From Thermoplasmata archaeon (GTDB lineage: Archaea; Thermoplasmatota; Thermoplasmata; Thermoplasmatales; Thermoplasmataceae), in assembly GCA_021797735.1 (NCBI GenBank), contig JAJZZE010000024.1, positions 1-64,000 on the forward strand: a DNA stretch of 64,000 nucleotides, written 5' to 3'. Position 1 is the stretch's first letter, and every line of letters begins with the position of its first letter. Shown in pieces: positions 54,731 to 63,361 of this stretch. The notes beneath the pieces were generated by a model. The model searched no databases. It saw only the letters and a program-made list of their open reading frames with translations, and was not told the DNA's origin. Position numbers and translations under genes: made by a program.

Positions 54731-55391
54731 TTATTTTTTAACTTTAAAATTTCTTACGATTATTCCTTAACTCCATCCATTTTACGTAACAGGAACCAAG
54801 ATTTTTTTAAATATATGTTTGTGACCAGCTATTTTACTAGTTTTGATAACAGATACGGTTACACAAACATTTGTATTCATGGTATGTGTATATACATTAT
54901 GTGAATAATATTTCAGATTGGGCAATAAAATATAAGACCCGGGGGTATTTGTATCCAGGATGTAGGCAACAGCTATTATTGTACCTGCACTTCTAAGTTC
55001 TCAACATAATAGATGGGAAATACAGTGGTGGGAATGTTCTCCTGACACTTTAAAGGGTTAGGGGACACAGCTAGAAAAACAGGAAATTACAAATGGGATT
55101 CCAAAAAAATCAAATAAATTCATTGCGGATCTAAAGATAGATATAGACCTGTTATGTAAAAAAACCGTGAGTTAAGGATTATTTTAATCTCATAAACATT
55201 GCGGGATTGGTTTTTACTATTTAGTCCATACATATATTATTATTTACATTAGTTTTATAATGTCACGGCATTTATCAAACTTTTGGAATTTATATCGTTT
55301 GTCTTTAAAATGGCTTTCATTTCTTAATAGCACTTAGAAATCTGTCCATTAATTTGCTGTGAACCCATATTCATTAGATGTATTATTGTTT
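54731..55391. other. Gene-free region with decayed mobile-element DNA
   Basis: About 660 bases with no intact gene. Two inverted sequences, ATTATTCCTTAACTC (54759-54773) and GAGTTAAGGATTATT (55169-55183), match at 13 of 15 positions and could be the ends of a ~425-bp element. Inside, GGGAATGTTCTCC (about 55029-55041) resembles GGAATGTTCTGCC in the TnpB relics, and AACAGCTATTAT also occurs in the MITE. The right flank (55184-55391) is AT-rich and holds nothing recognised. Confidence 0.4.
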
Positions 55392-55778
55392 TTAGCTACA
55401 TCTCCCTTTTATTTTTTCATTATATTTCGGTAATGTAAAATATAAAATTACAAATATAATCATAATGGCACTTGAAATATATGAATATATAGCGGAAGAT
55501 TTAGGATCAAAAGTGTATCCCCTGTAATAACCAAAAATATAAAATACAAATGTAAATAGTAAAAACAATTTGACCGCTTTATTATGATTTATTTTGTCCA
55601 GGATAAGAATAAATAAAACAAACGTTATGTATGATGCCCACAGATTCGTATACACGAGCACTGGCTTATAGTAAGCAATATAAAGAAAGTATATTGATAA
55701 TGGTATTATTGCTATTGATATTATTTTCTGTATTAATAGAATATTTTTATTATTTATTGCTACATTATTTTTTTGCAT
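55392..55778 (-). CDS. Small four-helix membrane protein beside a secreted/membrane protein gene
   Basis: A 128-residue protein with four predicted helices (about 14-30, 35-53, 66-84 and 98-118) and Lys/Asn-rich ends. No motif was recognised. It starts 10 bases after the stop of the 278-residue gene upstream, so the two are co-transcribed. It could be a partner, immunity or transport component of that protein, but this is inference from arrangement only. Confidence 0.6.
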   Translation of the reverse strand: MQKNNVAINNKNILLIQKIISIAIIPLSIYFLYIAYYKPVLVYTNLWASYITFVLFILILDKINHNKAVKLFLLFTFVFYIFGYYRGYTFDPKSSAIYSYISSAIMIIFVILYFTLPKYNEKIKGRCS

Positions 55779-55788
55779 TTTTTACCCC

Positions 55789-56625
55789 CTATAAATTTAC
55801 TGGCTGGCAATGTATTACATAAAAATAGCCATTGGGTACGGGGTTATAAGAAAATATTGGATATGGAACATTAAACCATCCAGTATTATAACCCATATAA
55901 ACTCCAACATTCCCACCATAGCCATCCACGGTTTTTATAGCAACTGCAGTTATAAATGCAACAGCAAATGCATAAGTAAGTATTTTTGCCAGTGTAGATA
56001 AAGCAACGGAAGTTATTTTAGCTGCACTGCCCAATAGACCTCTAGCAACTCCGGATAAAGTAAATCCTGCACCCAAATAGTTCAACAATCTGCCAGTGTT
56101 TAGCTGGTCAAGTGAAAATACTTCCCCTTTTAAATTTCCATTAGAATTAAGTTTTAAATATAAACTATAACAAAGTAACGCGGCAGTATCAGGTGTAATA
56201 TTATTAGATTTACTGTTCATATCAGCTAATGTTTTATTATTTATTATCATTGTGTTTTTTAATGTGTCTGATTTCACCGGAATAATTACAAAGTTTGTTT
56301 CGTTATTATTCATTATGACAAATAGTGATGATTGCAATTTATTATTAGTATATGTCGATAGTGCATATCCTTTATATAAACTGCCTTTATAGAAAGTTTC
56401 AACTATTCTTACATCATTTGCATTGCTTTTTGACTTAATTTCATATTGTTTCATCTCATTGATATTTTTCAGACCGTATTCATTCATCGTACTCTGTATA
56501 ATATTGTTTTTGGATTGCAATTTATTTTTGGGTTTATAATACATTAACCCTGTAAAGCCAGCCATTATCATAACTGTAGCAAACAATATTGCTATAATAA
56601 TTTTTTTATTTATGCGCTTTTCCAT
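55789..56625 (-). CDS. Membrane-anchored exported protein with a Gly/Ala-rich hydrophobic C-terminal domain
   Basis: A 278-residue protein. It starts with a basic signal/anchor helix (MEKRINKKIIIAILFATVMI, to ~30), followed by a ~140-residue polar domain with beta-strand character. From ~residue 178 it is strongly hydrophobic and small-residue rich (NYLGAGFTLSGVARGLLGSA, LAKILTYAFAVAFITAVAIK), ending in a Gly/Tyr/Asn/Pro-rich tail (YGGNVGVYMGYNTGWF). This order, an exported N-terminal domain plus a small hydrophobic C-terminal piece, recalls halocin-C8-like precursors, but the Cys-rich peptide of that family is absent. Function unknown. Confidence 0.6.
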   Translation of the reverse strand: MEKRINKKIIIAILFATVMIMAGFTGLMYYKPKNKLQSKNNIIQSTMNEYGLKNINEMKQYEIKSKSNANDVRIVETFYKGSLYKGYALSTYTNNKLQSSLFVIMNNNETNFVIIPVKSDTLKNTMIINNKTLADMNSKSNNITPDTAALLCYSLYLKLNSNGNLKGEVFSLDQLNTGRLLNYLGAGFTLSGVARGLLGSAAKITSVALSTLAKILTYAFAVAFITAVAIKTVDGYGGNVGVYMGYNTGWFNVPYPIFSYNPVPNGYFYVIHCQPVNL

Positions 56626-56651
56626 AATAATAATAATAATAATAATAATAA
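56626..56651. repeat. Short AAT microsatellite
   Basis: Eight successive AAT/ATA-type trinucleotides (AATAATAATAATA...) upstream of the exported-protein gene start on the minus strand, overlapping its promoter region. Such a simple repeat may vary in length between strains. Confidence 0.7.
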
Positions 56652-56673
56652 TTTATATATAAAATTTTCTATA

Positions 56674-56955
56674 ATGCCGGCTTTGGGAGAGATTCTTGGA
56701 TACCGAATGATCGCTTATATACACTTTCTTGGTAAGACTTTACATTTTAACCTGTATCCTGAGGAAAACAGGAAAAAGAGCATGGTAAATATAAAACCGC
56801 TCAGAAAGTGCTTTATTCTATGTGCAAAAACGGTTGTATACCCGAGATCTAACTTCAGATTCCACATCATAAGCAACATTACACCCCAGATAACAGATCT
56901 ATTTGGTGATTTCATCATGAGATATGAGGATAAAACACTGAATTTGAGGTGGTAA
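56674..56955 (+). pseudogene. Possible C-terminal relic of a transposase-like protein
   Basis: A 93-codon frame (MPALGEILGYRMIAYIHFLG ... NITPQITDLFGDFIMRYED) whose composition is richer in GC than the neighbours. GYRMIAYIHFLG and NITPQITDLFGDF are reminiscent of the C-terminal part of IS4/IS1634-type transposases, but I cannot confirm the family. No further part of a transposase is present and no start or promoter is evident. The 5' side is an AATAAT repeat run (56626-56651). Confidence 0.3.
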
Positions 56956-57014
56956 TAATATAAAAAAGTCATCTGGCAAATAGCAGTATGGCAAGTTCAT
57001 TTGGTGAAGTCAAG

Positions 57015-57686
57015 TTATAATATTCCGTAATGGTTTAGAACATCCTCCATTTCATTTCCATATCTATGCTTTGATACATAGTCGCTTTTGCTTTTTATAG
57101 TGGCTGTTGCATTTGCGGGGCATGCCCTGTTCACGTTCAGGTTAAACATGGGTACATCATTATCTGAATCACCAACAACCAGAATTTCATCATAATTCAG
57201 TTCAAATTGGTCTTTCATATAATTTACAGCATATGCCTTATTCTGGTTTTTATCCATTAAATGCCATGTAAACCTGCTGTTAACAATGGACAGACCGTTT
57301 TTTTCTGCCTCACCCGAAACATAATTTTCATCAGAATCGTCCATATTAAATGCAATGGATGTTTCCCTCCACATGTTTGTAAAGACAGGTTTAACCGATG
57401 ATTTTTTTGATATATATTCCAGAAATTTTTCAGCCCTGGTTTTATCAAAGAATTTTTTAATCTGATTTTTATATAATAATATTCCGCCATTTTCAGCAAA
57501 TACCGGACCATTTATACCTATAAATGTCTGCAATGCAAACATTACCGGTACAACATTTCCACTGATCAGTGAGAATGTTACATTTTTATCTATGCCTTTT
57601 CTTATATATTTTATCGCACTGGTTGATATTAACCTATTTCCATCAGTTAGAGTACCATCAACATCCAGAACAATTAATTTTATCAT
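57015..57686 (-). CDS. Phosphoglycolate phosphatase (HAD family, archaeal type)
   Basis: A 223-residue HAD phosphatase. The nucleophile motif is LIVLDVDGTLTDGNRLI, motif II SLISGN, motif III Lys in the NQNKAYAVNYMKDQF stretch and motif IV VVGDSDNDVPMF. The C2B-type cap lies between. It closely matches the Thermoplasma TA0175 type, a phosphoglycolate phosphatase; broader phosphatase activity is possible. Divergent from rnp4, separated by 41 bases. Confidence 0.9.
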   Translation of the reverse strand: MIKLIVLDVDGTLTDGNRLISTSAIKYIRKGIDKNVTFSLISGNVVPVMFALQTFIGINGPVFAENGGILLYKNQIKKFFDKTRAEKFLEYISKKSSVKPVFTNMWRETSIAFNMDDSDENYVSGEAEKNGLSIVNSRFTWHLMDKNQNKAYAVNYMKDQFELNYDEILVVGDSDNDVPMFNLNVNRACPANATATIKSKSDYVSKHRYGNEMEDVLNHYGIL

Positions 57687-57727
57687 CTATGGCAATGTTT
57701 ATAAAATTAATAAATATTTATAAACAG

Positions 57728-58009
57728 ATGAAAGACAGTATTCTAATAAAAATATCAAATGAACGCATCAATAAACTATATAATGAGGCTTTAAAATGCA
57801 GTGATATGGATTTATCAAGGAGATATATAACATTGATGGAGAGTATAGCGAAAAGGATGGATATAACACTTGAAAGAAGAATAAAATTATCATACTGTAA
57901 AAAATGTAAAACTCCATATAATAATTTTAACATGAGGATAAAAAATGGGGTTATAAATATAAAATGCAACTACTGTGGGAATATAAGAAGATTGCCCGTA
58001 AGGGATTAA
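57728..58009 (+). CDS. rnp4: Ribonuclease P protein component 4 (Rpp21-like)
   Basis: About 93 residues. The N-terminal helices (SNERINKLYNEAL ... SRRYITLMESIAKRMDI) and the C-terminal zinc ribbon (YCKKCKTPYNNFNMRIKNGVI ... IKCNYCGNIRRLPV) match RNase P component 4. The four cysteines in the two CxxC pairs bind zinc. It assists RNase P RNA in tRNA 5'-end processing. The ATG at 57728 matches the family start; an upstream in-frame ATG (57689) would add 13 residues without similarity. The 3' end overlaps the convergent small gene by four bases. Confidence 0.88.
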   Translation: MKDSILIKISNERINKLYNEALKCSDMDLSRRYITLMESIAKRMDITLERRIKLSYCKKCKTPYNNFNMRIKNGVINIKCNYCGNIRRLPVRD

Positions 58010-58230
58010 TCGATAGTTTCCATCTCGAAATATACTTTAAATCCCTGCAGTGTTGCCTGTATTTTATCGGCAAACCATATGGCATCTTCTGCAGATGCTG
58101 AATCTGGCCAGTTGTATACCATGTCATGCTCACCCCTTGTAAGGGAGAATCCCAATGACCTTAATCTATCTATTATCTCACTGGGCTTTGTGCCCTCGCT
58201 GTTGAATATCACTTTAAGGTAAGTTTTCAT
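58006..58230 (-). CDS. Conserved-looking small protein of unknown function
   Basis: A 74-residue protein (MKTYLKVIFNSEGTKPSEII...) with alternating beta and helix patterns (YLKVIF, EIIDRLRSLGF, AEDAIWFADKIQ, FKVYFEME) suggestive of a ferredoxin-like fold. No catalytic motif is recognised. The start ATG at 58230 is preferred over 58248. It sits between rnp4 (4-base overlap, convergent) and the MMPL gene (25 bases) and may share a transcript with the MMPL gene. Confidence 0.6.
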   Translation of the reverse strand: MKTYLKVIFNSEGTKPSEIIDRLRSLGFSLTRGEHDMVYNWPDSASAEDAIWFADKIQATLQGFKVYFEMETID

Positions 58231-58255
58231 AGTACATAAGTATAGCAATGTATAA

Positions 58256-61200
58256 TTATTTTTCCGTATTTTTCATTTTTGAAGGCCACCAGTTATATTT
58301 ATTCATTATTGCCATTATGACCGGAACAAAGAACATCCAGCTCACAAATGTATCTATTAAAACGCCTAAGGCCAGGCCAACGCCTATTTCTTCCATTATG
58401 CCTATACCACTGAAATACAGTGCACCGAATGTTGCAAATAATAGTGAACCAAGAACTATAATAACACCACCAGTTTCCTTTATGGAATCTTTTATTGCAT
58501 TATTATTATCCATGCCCTTCATTATATTTTCCTGAACCCGGGTTATCATGAATATATCATAATCCAGCCCAACAGCAAGCAGTGTAATAAATACAAACAA
58601 CGGCAAAAATATCAGTAATGGCATATGCAGCATGTAATAGAATATTATATATGTCAACGTTAATGATGCCACAACGGCTGCCATGACCATTATTATTAAT
58701 CTTATTGGTGTTAACGCAGATGCCAGCTGTATTAATAGTATAGCAAATATCGTTACTGCAAGTACTGGAACAAGCCTATTAAATGCCGATGATGTAAATG
58801 AATATGCATTGTTTAAATATTCGGTTAAACCACCAACATATCCCTTATAATCGCTGTGGCTGTTTACCATTGATGGTATACCGCTAACAAAATTTGTTGA
58901 TTTACTGCTCCACGCAACGTTTGATAAATATACCACTATTTCAACATAATTCTTTTTATGACCCAGATACGTATTTGTCTGGTTTATATATTGATTTTTA
59001 TAGTTATTGTTTGACGACTCAAGGAAGCTATAATTAACCATGTTGCCGTATGGATATCCAGGGCCCATGACCCTACTAACCTTACCAGAATCCATCAATC
59101 TATTTTCTATCTGCAGCGTTTGATTATACTCTGTTTGATTATACCGTACTGTTCCATTGTGGGTTGTCATAAACGGTGACGTAAAATTCAGTATTATATA
59201 TGTAGGGTCAAACAGGTCATAATGGAATGAATCATTAACGACAGATAATGATTGCATACCACTGCTCTGTGGTAGAAGGGCAAAAAAATCCATGTTGGTA
59301 GGTGTTACCGAATATAGATACAGGGCTCCCAGTGTAATCACTATGAATATTACTAATATTTTCTTTTTATTATTCAATACTGTATGCGCAACCTTTTCCA
59401 TTGATTTTTCGAATGGTAGTTTCTGTTTTTCCTTAATTTTTGATGGCCAGAATACTTTGCTTTTTAACTGTGCAATTATTGCAATCAGAAATGTATTTGC
59501 AATTATAATGGTAACAACTGCAGCTATTGCATTTGTTAAACCCGCATCACTGAATATTGGTATATTTGATAGCCATAATACAACGTATGATAGGGCTACT
59601 GTTGTGCCTGATGTGAATACAGCATGTCCCGCCCATTTTGATGATTCAGGTACAGCATCGGGATTTTTATTCCTTGCCTCATTTCTATACCTTGACAGTA
59701 TATACACAGAATAGTCTGATGATAGACCGAGAATAATTATCAACAAAAATGTGGGCGTAATAAATGATATTGTTGTTTTAAATACATATTTATATAATAT
59801 GCCATTTATACCTGCGGCTATGACAGCAGAAAACAAAAACATTGAAAATGGTAAAAATGCTGCTATGGGTGATTTAAAGAATAGACCTACAATTATAATA
59901 GAGATAATTATTCCTATTATCAGTGCTATTACCATACCATTCAGCACTTCGGTTGACAGCTGGTGATTGGAAACCGATGAACCTGCTAAATAATATGAAC
60001 TTCCGGGTATTATTTTTGTATAGCTATTCTCCATAGAGGTTATTGTTGATTGTTCTTTAGTTGTCAGGCTGCCATTGTAATGGAATATAAACAGCACCGT
60101 TGAATTACCTGGGGATATCAATGAGGCCGAAATGTATTTAGATGGCAATACCGGATATCTATTGTAAGGTGTACTGTTAACTATCTTTGATGAGAAAGCT
60201 GTTATATTTTTACCGCTGGAGCCATTTTCATATAGATTGGATAAATAATTGCTATAATACGGTTTATTTATCTTTAACAATGGATTGCCATTCATTGAAT
60301 TTATTGTTCCATTATATACCTCAGATACCATTAATTTTGATATATTTATGCCTGATGGATTTTCACCGAGATTGTATGCATTTTTAACAAAGTTATTAGC
60401 ACTCATATTTAAATAGGTTTTAATAAATGATGAAGAAGTTGTATTGGTACTGAGTTTGCCGGATATGTAATTTATACTGTAATCTTTTAACATGTATGGT
60501 ATTTCTTTAGAATTAAACATGTACTGGTTTAATGTAAAATTAGTATCAAGAGATAAAAATACTGGATAACCCTCACCGGCCTCGGTTCTAAAGCTAGTGT
60601 TTTTTCCCGTACTGTTTATTGCAGAATTCATGTAATGTGTCTCATTGTAAATATTTGTTGCATTTACATTTTTTAATGTTGAATTCCATGTGTGTGAAAA
60701 TGCATCAAGATAAGTTAATGATAAGTTGCTGTTTTTTACCTTTGAGTGAATTTCATTATAGGCTATGCTATTTGCCTTTATTTTATTGTGTGTGCTATTA
60801 TATGCCTTATTAAAAACTTGAATATATGTGGCTGGTAAACCAAATCCAAGGTTCAGTGATAAATTTGCACTGGCATTAAATTTAATGCCTTCATTATTTA
60901 CTGTTGATATTAATTTATAGGTACCGTTTTCTTCCTTATAAATACCCTTAGAATATGATTTTAGGGCTGAATTTTCTACAGTAAAAATATTTGTCTGGTT
61001 TGTATATTTTATATTTATTGATTTCAAATATGATACAACTGAACTGTCAAAGCTCATTAAATGTTGCATTGTGGTGTTATTATCTATATTTGTATTATTT
61101 GCAACAATTATAATCTGTGGATCTGTAGAGTTGCCAAACTGTGATGATAATAAATTATTTGCCTTAGAGGCCATGGAATGTTTTGTAACAATTGAATTTG

Positions 61201-61339
61201 AAACATTATATGATGTATCGGTAAATATTAACGTTGCAGGATATGCCATTAACAAAAACAGTACTATCCAGAACACTATAACCTTCTTTTTGTTTTTTTC
61301 AATATATTTGCCAACCCTGTGAAAAAAAGTCTCAAACAT
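58256..61339 (-). CDS. MMPL/RND-superfamily transporter
   Basis: A 1027-residue protein with the RND/MMPL layout: a helix 1 (about 17-37), a large extracytoplasmic loop (~40-460), five helices, then a repeat with another helix (~675-695), loop and five helices. The ASSDYSVYILSRYRNE-type sequence LSSDYSVYILSRYRNEA and LDYDIFMITRVQENI at helix 4/10 are the proton-relay-region motifs of MMPL proteins. The loop is rich in Asn, Ser and Tyr. It probably exports a lipid or other hydrophobic compound using the proton gradient; the substrate is unknown. Confidence 0.9.
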   Translation of the reverse strand: MFETFFHRVGKYIEKNKKKVIVFWIVLFLLMAYPATLIFTDTSYNVSNSIVTKHSMASKANNLLSSQFGNSTDPQIIIVANNTNIDNNTTMQHLMSFDSSVVSYLKSINIKYTNQTNIFTVENSALKSYSKGIYKEENGTYKLISTVNNEGIKFNASANLSLNLGFGLPATYIQVFNKAYNSTHNKIKANSIAYNEIHSKVKNSNLSLTYLDAFSHTWNSTLKNVNATNIYNETHYMNSAINSTGKNTSFRTEAGEGYPVFLSLDTNFTLNQYMFNSKEIPYMLKDYSINYISGKLSTNTTSSSFIKTYLNMSANNFVKNAYNLGENPSGINISKLMVSEVYNGTINSMNGNPLLKINKPYYSNYLSNLYENGSSGKNITAFSSKIVNSTPYNRYPVLPSKYISASLISPGNSTVLFIFHYNGSLTTKEQSTITSMENSYTKIIPGSSYYLAGSSVSNHQLSTEVLNGMVIALIIGIIISIIIVGLFFKSPIAAFLPFSMFLFSAVIAAGINGILYKYVFKTTISFITPTFLLIIILGLSSDYSVYILSRYRNEARNKNPDAVPESSKWAGHAVFTSGTTVALSYVVLWLSNIPIFSDAGLTNAIAAVVTIIIANTFLIAIIAQLKSKVFWPSKIKEKQKLPFEKSMEKVAHTVLNNKKKILVIFIVITLGALYLYSVTPTNMDFFALLPQSSGMQSLSVVNDSFHYDLFDPTYIILNFTSPFMTTHNGTVRYNQTEYNQTLQIENRLMDSGKVSRVMGPGYPYGNMVNYSFLESSNNNYKNQYINQTNTYLGHKKNYVEIVVYLSNVAWSSKSTNFVSGIPSMVNSHSDYKGYVGGLTEYLNNAYSFTSSAFNRLVPVLAVTIFAILLIQLASALTPIRLIIMVMAAVVASLTLTYIIFYYMLHMPLLIFLPLFVFITLLAVGLDYDIFMITRVQENIMKGMDNNNAIKDSIKETGGVIIVLGSLLFATFGALYFSGIGIMEEIGVGLALGVLIDTFVSWMFFVPVIMAIMNKYNWWPSKMKNTEK

Positions 61340-61444
61340 TATTTACTTATTAAATTGTATAATATAAAATTTATGACCGAATCTATAGTAAAGGAAATTT
61401 TTTAAATTAAAATATATTTATATTTTATATCCAATTATCTACCA

Positions 61445-62353
61445 ATGAATTACACTAAAATTAATTTATATGGTTATTTTTATAATTTAGTAAAGCAAAT
61501 TCCTGACGATAAAATTACAACTTATGGTGCTCTGGCCAATGCTCTGGGGGATATTAAAGCATCAAGGGCGGTAGGCTATATGCTGTCCGTAAATAAGGAT
61601 CCGGATATTATTCCATGTTATAAGGTCGTGCATACAGATAAAACTACTGGCAAATATAGACTGGGAATAGATGAAAAAATAAGAAGGCTAAAAAATGATG
61701 GTGTTGAAATAATAAACGGAAAGGTAACAAATTTTGATGATAAATTTTTTGATAATTTTAAAACAGATTATCCATTAAAAAAATTAAGGGAAGAACAGTT
61801 AAAAATAGCAGAAAAAATAGATTTAAATGATCATGACTATAACAGTAATATAGCAGCAGTAGATGTTTCATATGAAAATGAAATAGGTTATGCGGCAATG
61901 GTTTATACTGCAAATAATGAATACAGTACAAAAACATATATTAACAGTACAGATTTTCCATATATACCAGGATATTTAGCATATAGGGAATTACCATTTA
62001 TAGAGAAATTATCAGAGGGTTTCGATGGAATTATCATAATAGATGCAAATGGATTATTACACCCAAGGAAATGTGGTTTAGCAACATTTGCCGGAATAAT
62101 AATGGATAAAACAACAATAGGTGTGGCAAAATCCCTGCTCCTGGGAAATATAAATAATAATTATATATATTACAATAATGAAAAACTTGGCTATATGATA
62201 AATAAACATACCATAGTAAGTCCAGGAAATAAAATAAGTTTAGGGACAAGTATAAAAAAGATAATGTTATTAGGTAATGGTAAATATCCTGAAATATTAA
62301 AACTGGCTCATAATGAGACCGTAAAATTGAGGAAGCGGAGATTGCCGAGCTAG
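61445..62353 (+). CDS. O6-alkylguanine-DNA alkyltransferase/endonuclease V fusion
   Basis: A 302-residue bifunctional repair protein. Residues 1-93 are an alkyltransferase domain with the helix-turn-helix ASRAVGYMLSVN and the active Cys58 in IPCYKVVH. From ~110 an endonuclease V domain follows with VDVSYE (Asp140), the AYRELPF Glu, IIIDANG, and HPRKCGLATFAG. It repairs alkylated guanine directly and cleaves DNA at deoxyinosine. This fusion is described from Ferroplasma acidarmanus. The last 19 bases of the reading frame are also the 5' part of the tRNA-Leu gene, an unusual overlap. Confidence 0.93.
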   Translation: MNYTKINLYGYFYNLVKQIPDDKITTYGALANALGDIKASRAVGYMLSVNKDPDIIPCYKVVHTDKTTGKYRLGIDEKIRRLKNDGVEIINGKVTNFDDKFFDNFKTDYPLKKLREEQLKIAEKIDLNDHDYNSNIAAVDVSYENEIGYAAMVYTANNEYSTKTYINSTDFPYIPGYLAYRELPFIEKLSEGFDGIIIIDANGLLHPRKCGLATFAGIIMDKTTIGVAKSLLLGNINNNYIYYNNEKLGYMINKHTIVSPGNKISLGTSIKKIMLLGNGKYPEILKLAHNETVKLRKRRLPS

Positions 62354-62418
62354 GACAAAGGCGATGGATTCAGGGTTCATTTCCGCAGGGATTCGAGGGT
62401 TCAAATCCCTCTCTCCGC
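62335..62418 (+). tRNA. tRNA-Leu (anticodon CAG)
   Basis: An 84-base class II tRNA with a perfect acceptor stem (GCGGAGA/TCTCCGC), D-arm GCCGAGCTAGGACAAAGGC, anticodon arm ATGGA-TTCAGGG-TTCAT (anticodon CAG, codon CUG), a long variable arm and T-arm GAGGG-TTCAAAT-CCCTC. It overlaps the 3' end of the AGT-EndoV frame by 19 bases. Its 3' end borders accessory DNA, so it is a likely integration site. Confidence 0.93.
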
Positions 62419-62483
62419 ACTATTATAAAGTTTAATGTGTATACTATAAAGATAGATAATTACCTCTATTCCTTTATATACTG

Positions 62484-62663
62484 TTAAAATTCTTTATTAA
62501 CGGATTCTTTAACTTGAAGATACTTTATATATGAATCAAAGAAGACATTCCCCCGCATATTTTTTATTATCCTGCCGTTTTTTACCTTCCAGGTGAAATC
62601 ATACAGATCACGTTTATCAAAATTATCGGTCTTATATATTCTTTCATACTGGGAAATCAGCAC
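62484..62663 (-). CDS. Small unrecognised ORF or gene fragment in the post-tRNA region
   Basis: A 60-codon frame on the minus strand starting at GTG 62663: VLISQYERIYKTDNFDKRDL, then YDFTWKVKNGRI and VFFDSYIKYLQVKESVNK. Composition is protein-like, but an in-frame stop lies just upstream and there is no evident promoter or strong start, so it may be the C-terminal remnant of a larger gene. Confidence 0.35.
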   Translation of the reverse strand: MLISQYERIYKTDNFDKRDLYDFTWKVKNGRIIKNMRGNVFFDSYIKYLQVKESVNKEF

Positions 62664-62978
62664 CTCAAACTATTCAAATACTTTTAACGATAAAACTCTC
62701 ACATTTATAGATATATAAATCAAATTATAATATTCTCTTCTATTATTAAAATAAAACACGGGGTTTGTGGGAAATTAAGAAATTTATTTTTAAAACATAT
62801 AAATGGTTGAATGTTTAGCACATAATAATATTAAAATTATATCAAAATGAATTTTTTTTTCCGGTTAAAACCCAAGTTGAAAATCATTATTGATTGGAAG
62901 CTAATTTTTTCTTCTTTATTTTTGTAAAGGTATTAAAATCTGAAAAGTTATGAGTATAGTAATGACCAATGCATAATC
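62664..62978. other. Gene-free AT-rich stretch in the post-tRNA region
   Basis: About 315 bases of strongly AT-rich sequence. No frame, repeat or RNA was recognised. Confidence 0.4.
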
Positions 62979-63147
62979 CGGGCTTGCAAGTATACCTAAA
63001 TCCGATCTTGATAGCTTTGGGGTTACCATAGAAACGCTATAGAACGAGTTTATAATGGATCAGCTTGAAAGAAGCGGAGTTGACATCAAGAATGGCATAG
63101 GCGGTTTAGTCTCAGCCGAATTAGCTAACAAGATCGAAAAGTTTTAG
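62979..63147 (+). pseudogene. Relic of a small regulator-like protein with an in-frame stop
   Basis: The frame reads SGLASIPKSDLDSFGVTIETL, then TAG, then NEFIMDQLERSGVDIKNGIG and VSAELANKIEKF before a stop. The second part alone could start at ATG 63055 (30 residues). The whole looks like one small (about 55-residue) protein broken by a nonsense codon. The GC content is higher than that of the chromosome around it. Confidence 0.5.
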
Positions 63148-63152
63148 TTGCT

Positions 63153-63328
63153 ATGGTTGCTAGCCGAATTGTGAAATGTCCGGTGTGCGGAAAAGTAATA
63201 GTGGCTCTCCAATGAAAAAATAGGCTTTTAACGTGTTTGATGTTTCATGATATAAGTGCTCATCCTGTGAAAACAACTTCAATGTCAATGTGAGCAAACA
63301 TAATGCGTATACTATCCCAAAGAGTTAA
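63153..63328 (+). pseudogene. Relic of a small zinc-ribbon protein
   Basis: From ATG 63153 the sequence gives MVASRIVKCPVCGKVIVALQ and a stop. A frameshift later the other half appears: FNVFDVS, a stop, then YKCSSCENNFNVNVSKHNA and PKS before a final stop. The two CxxC knuckles (CPVC ... CSSC) show that an intact zinc-ribbon gene was lost by at least one frameshift and stops. It belongs to the same decayed block as the preceding relic. Confidence 0.55.
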
Positions 63329-63361
63329 TAAACTTTATTCCCGATTTTTGAAGTTACTTAT

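Noticed and set aside
56626-56651. AAT run considered as an origin-like unwinding element
   Set aside because: No origin recognition boxes, no Cdc6/Orc1 gene nearby; treated as a microsatellite.
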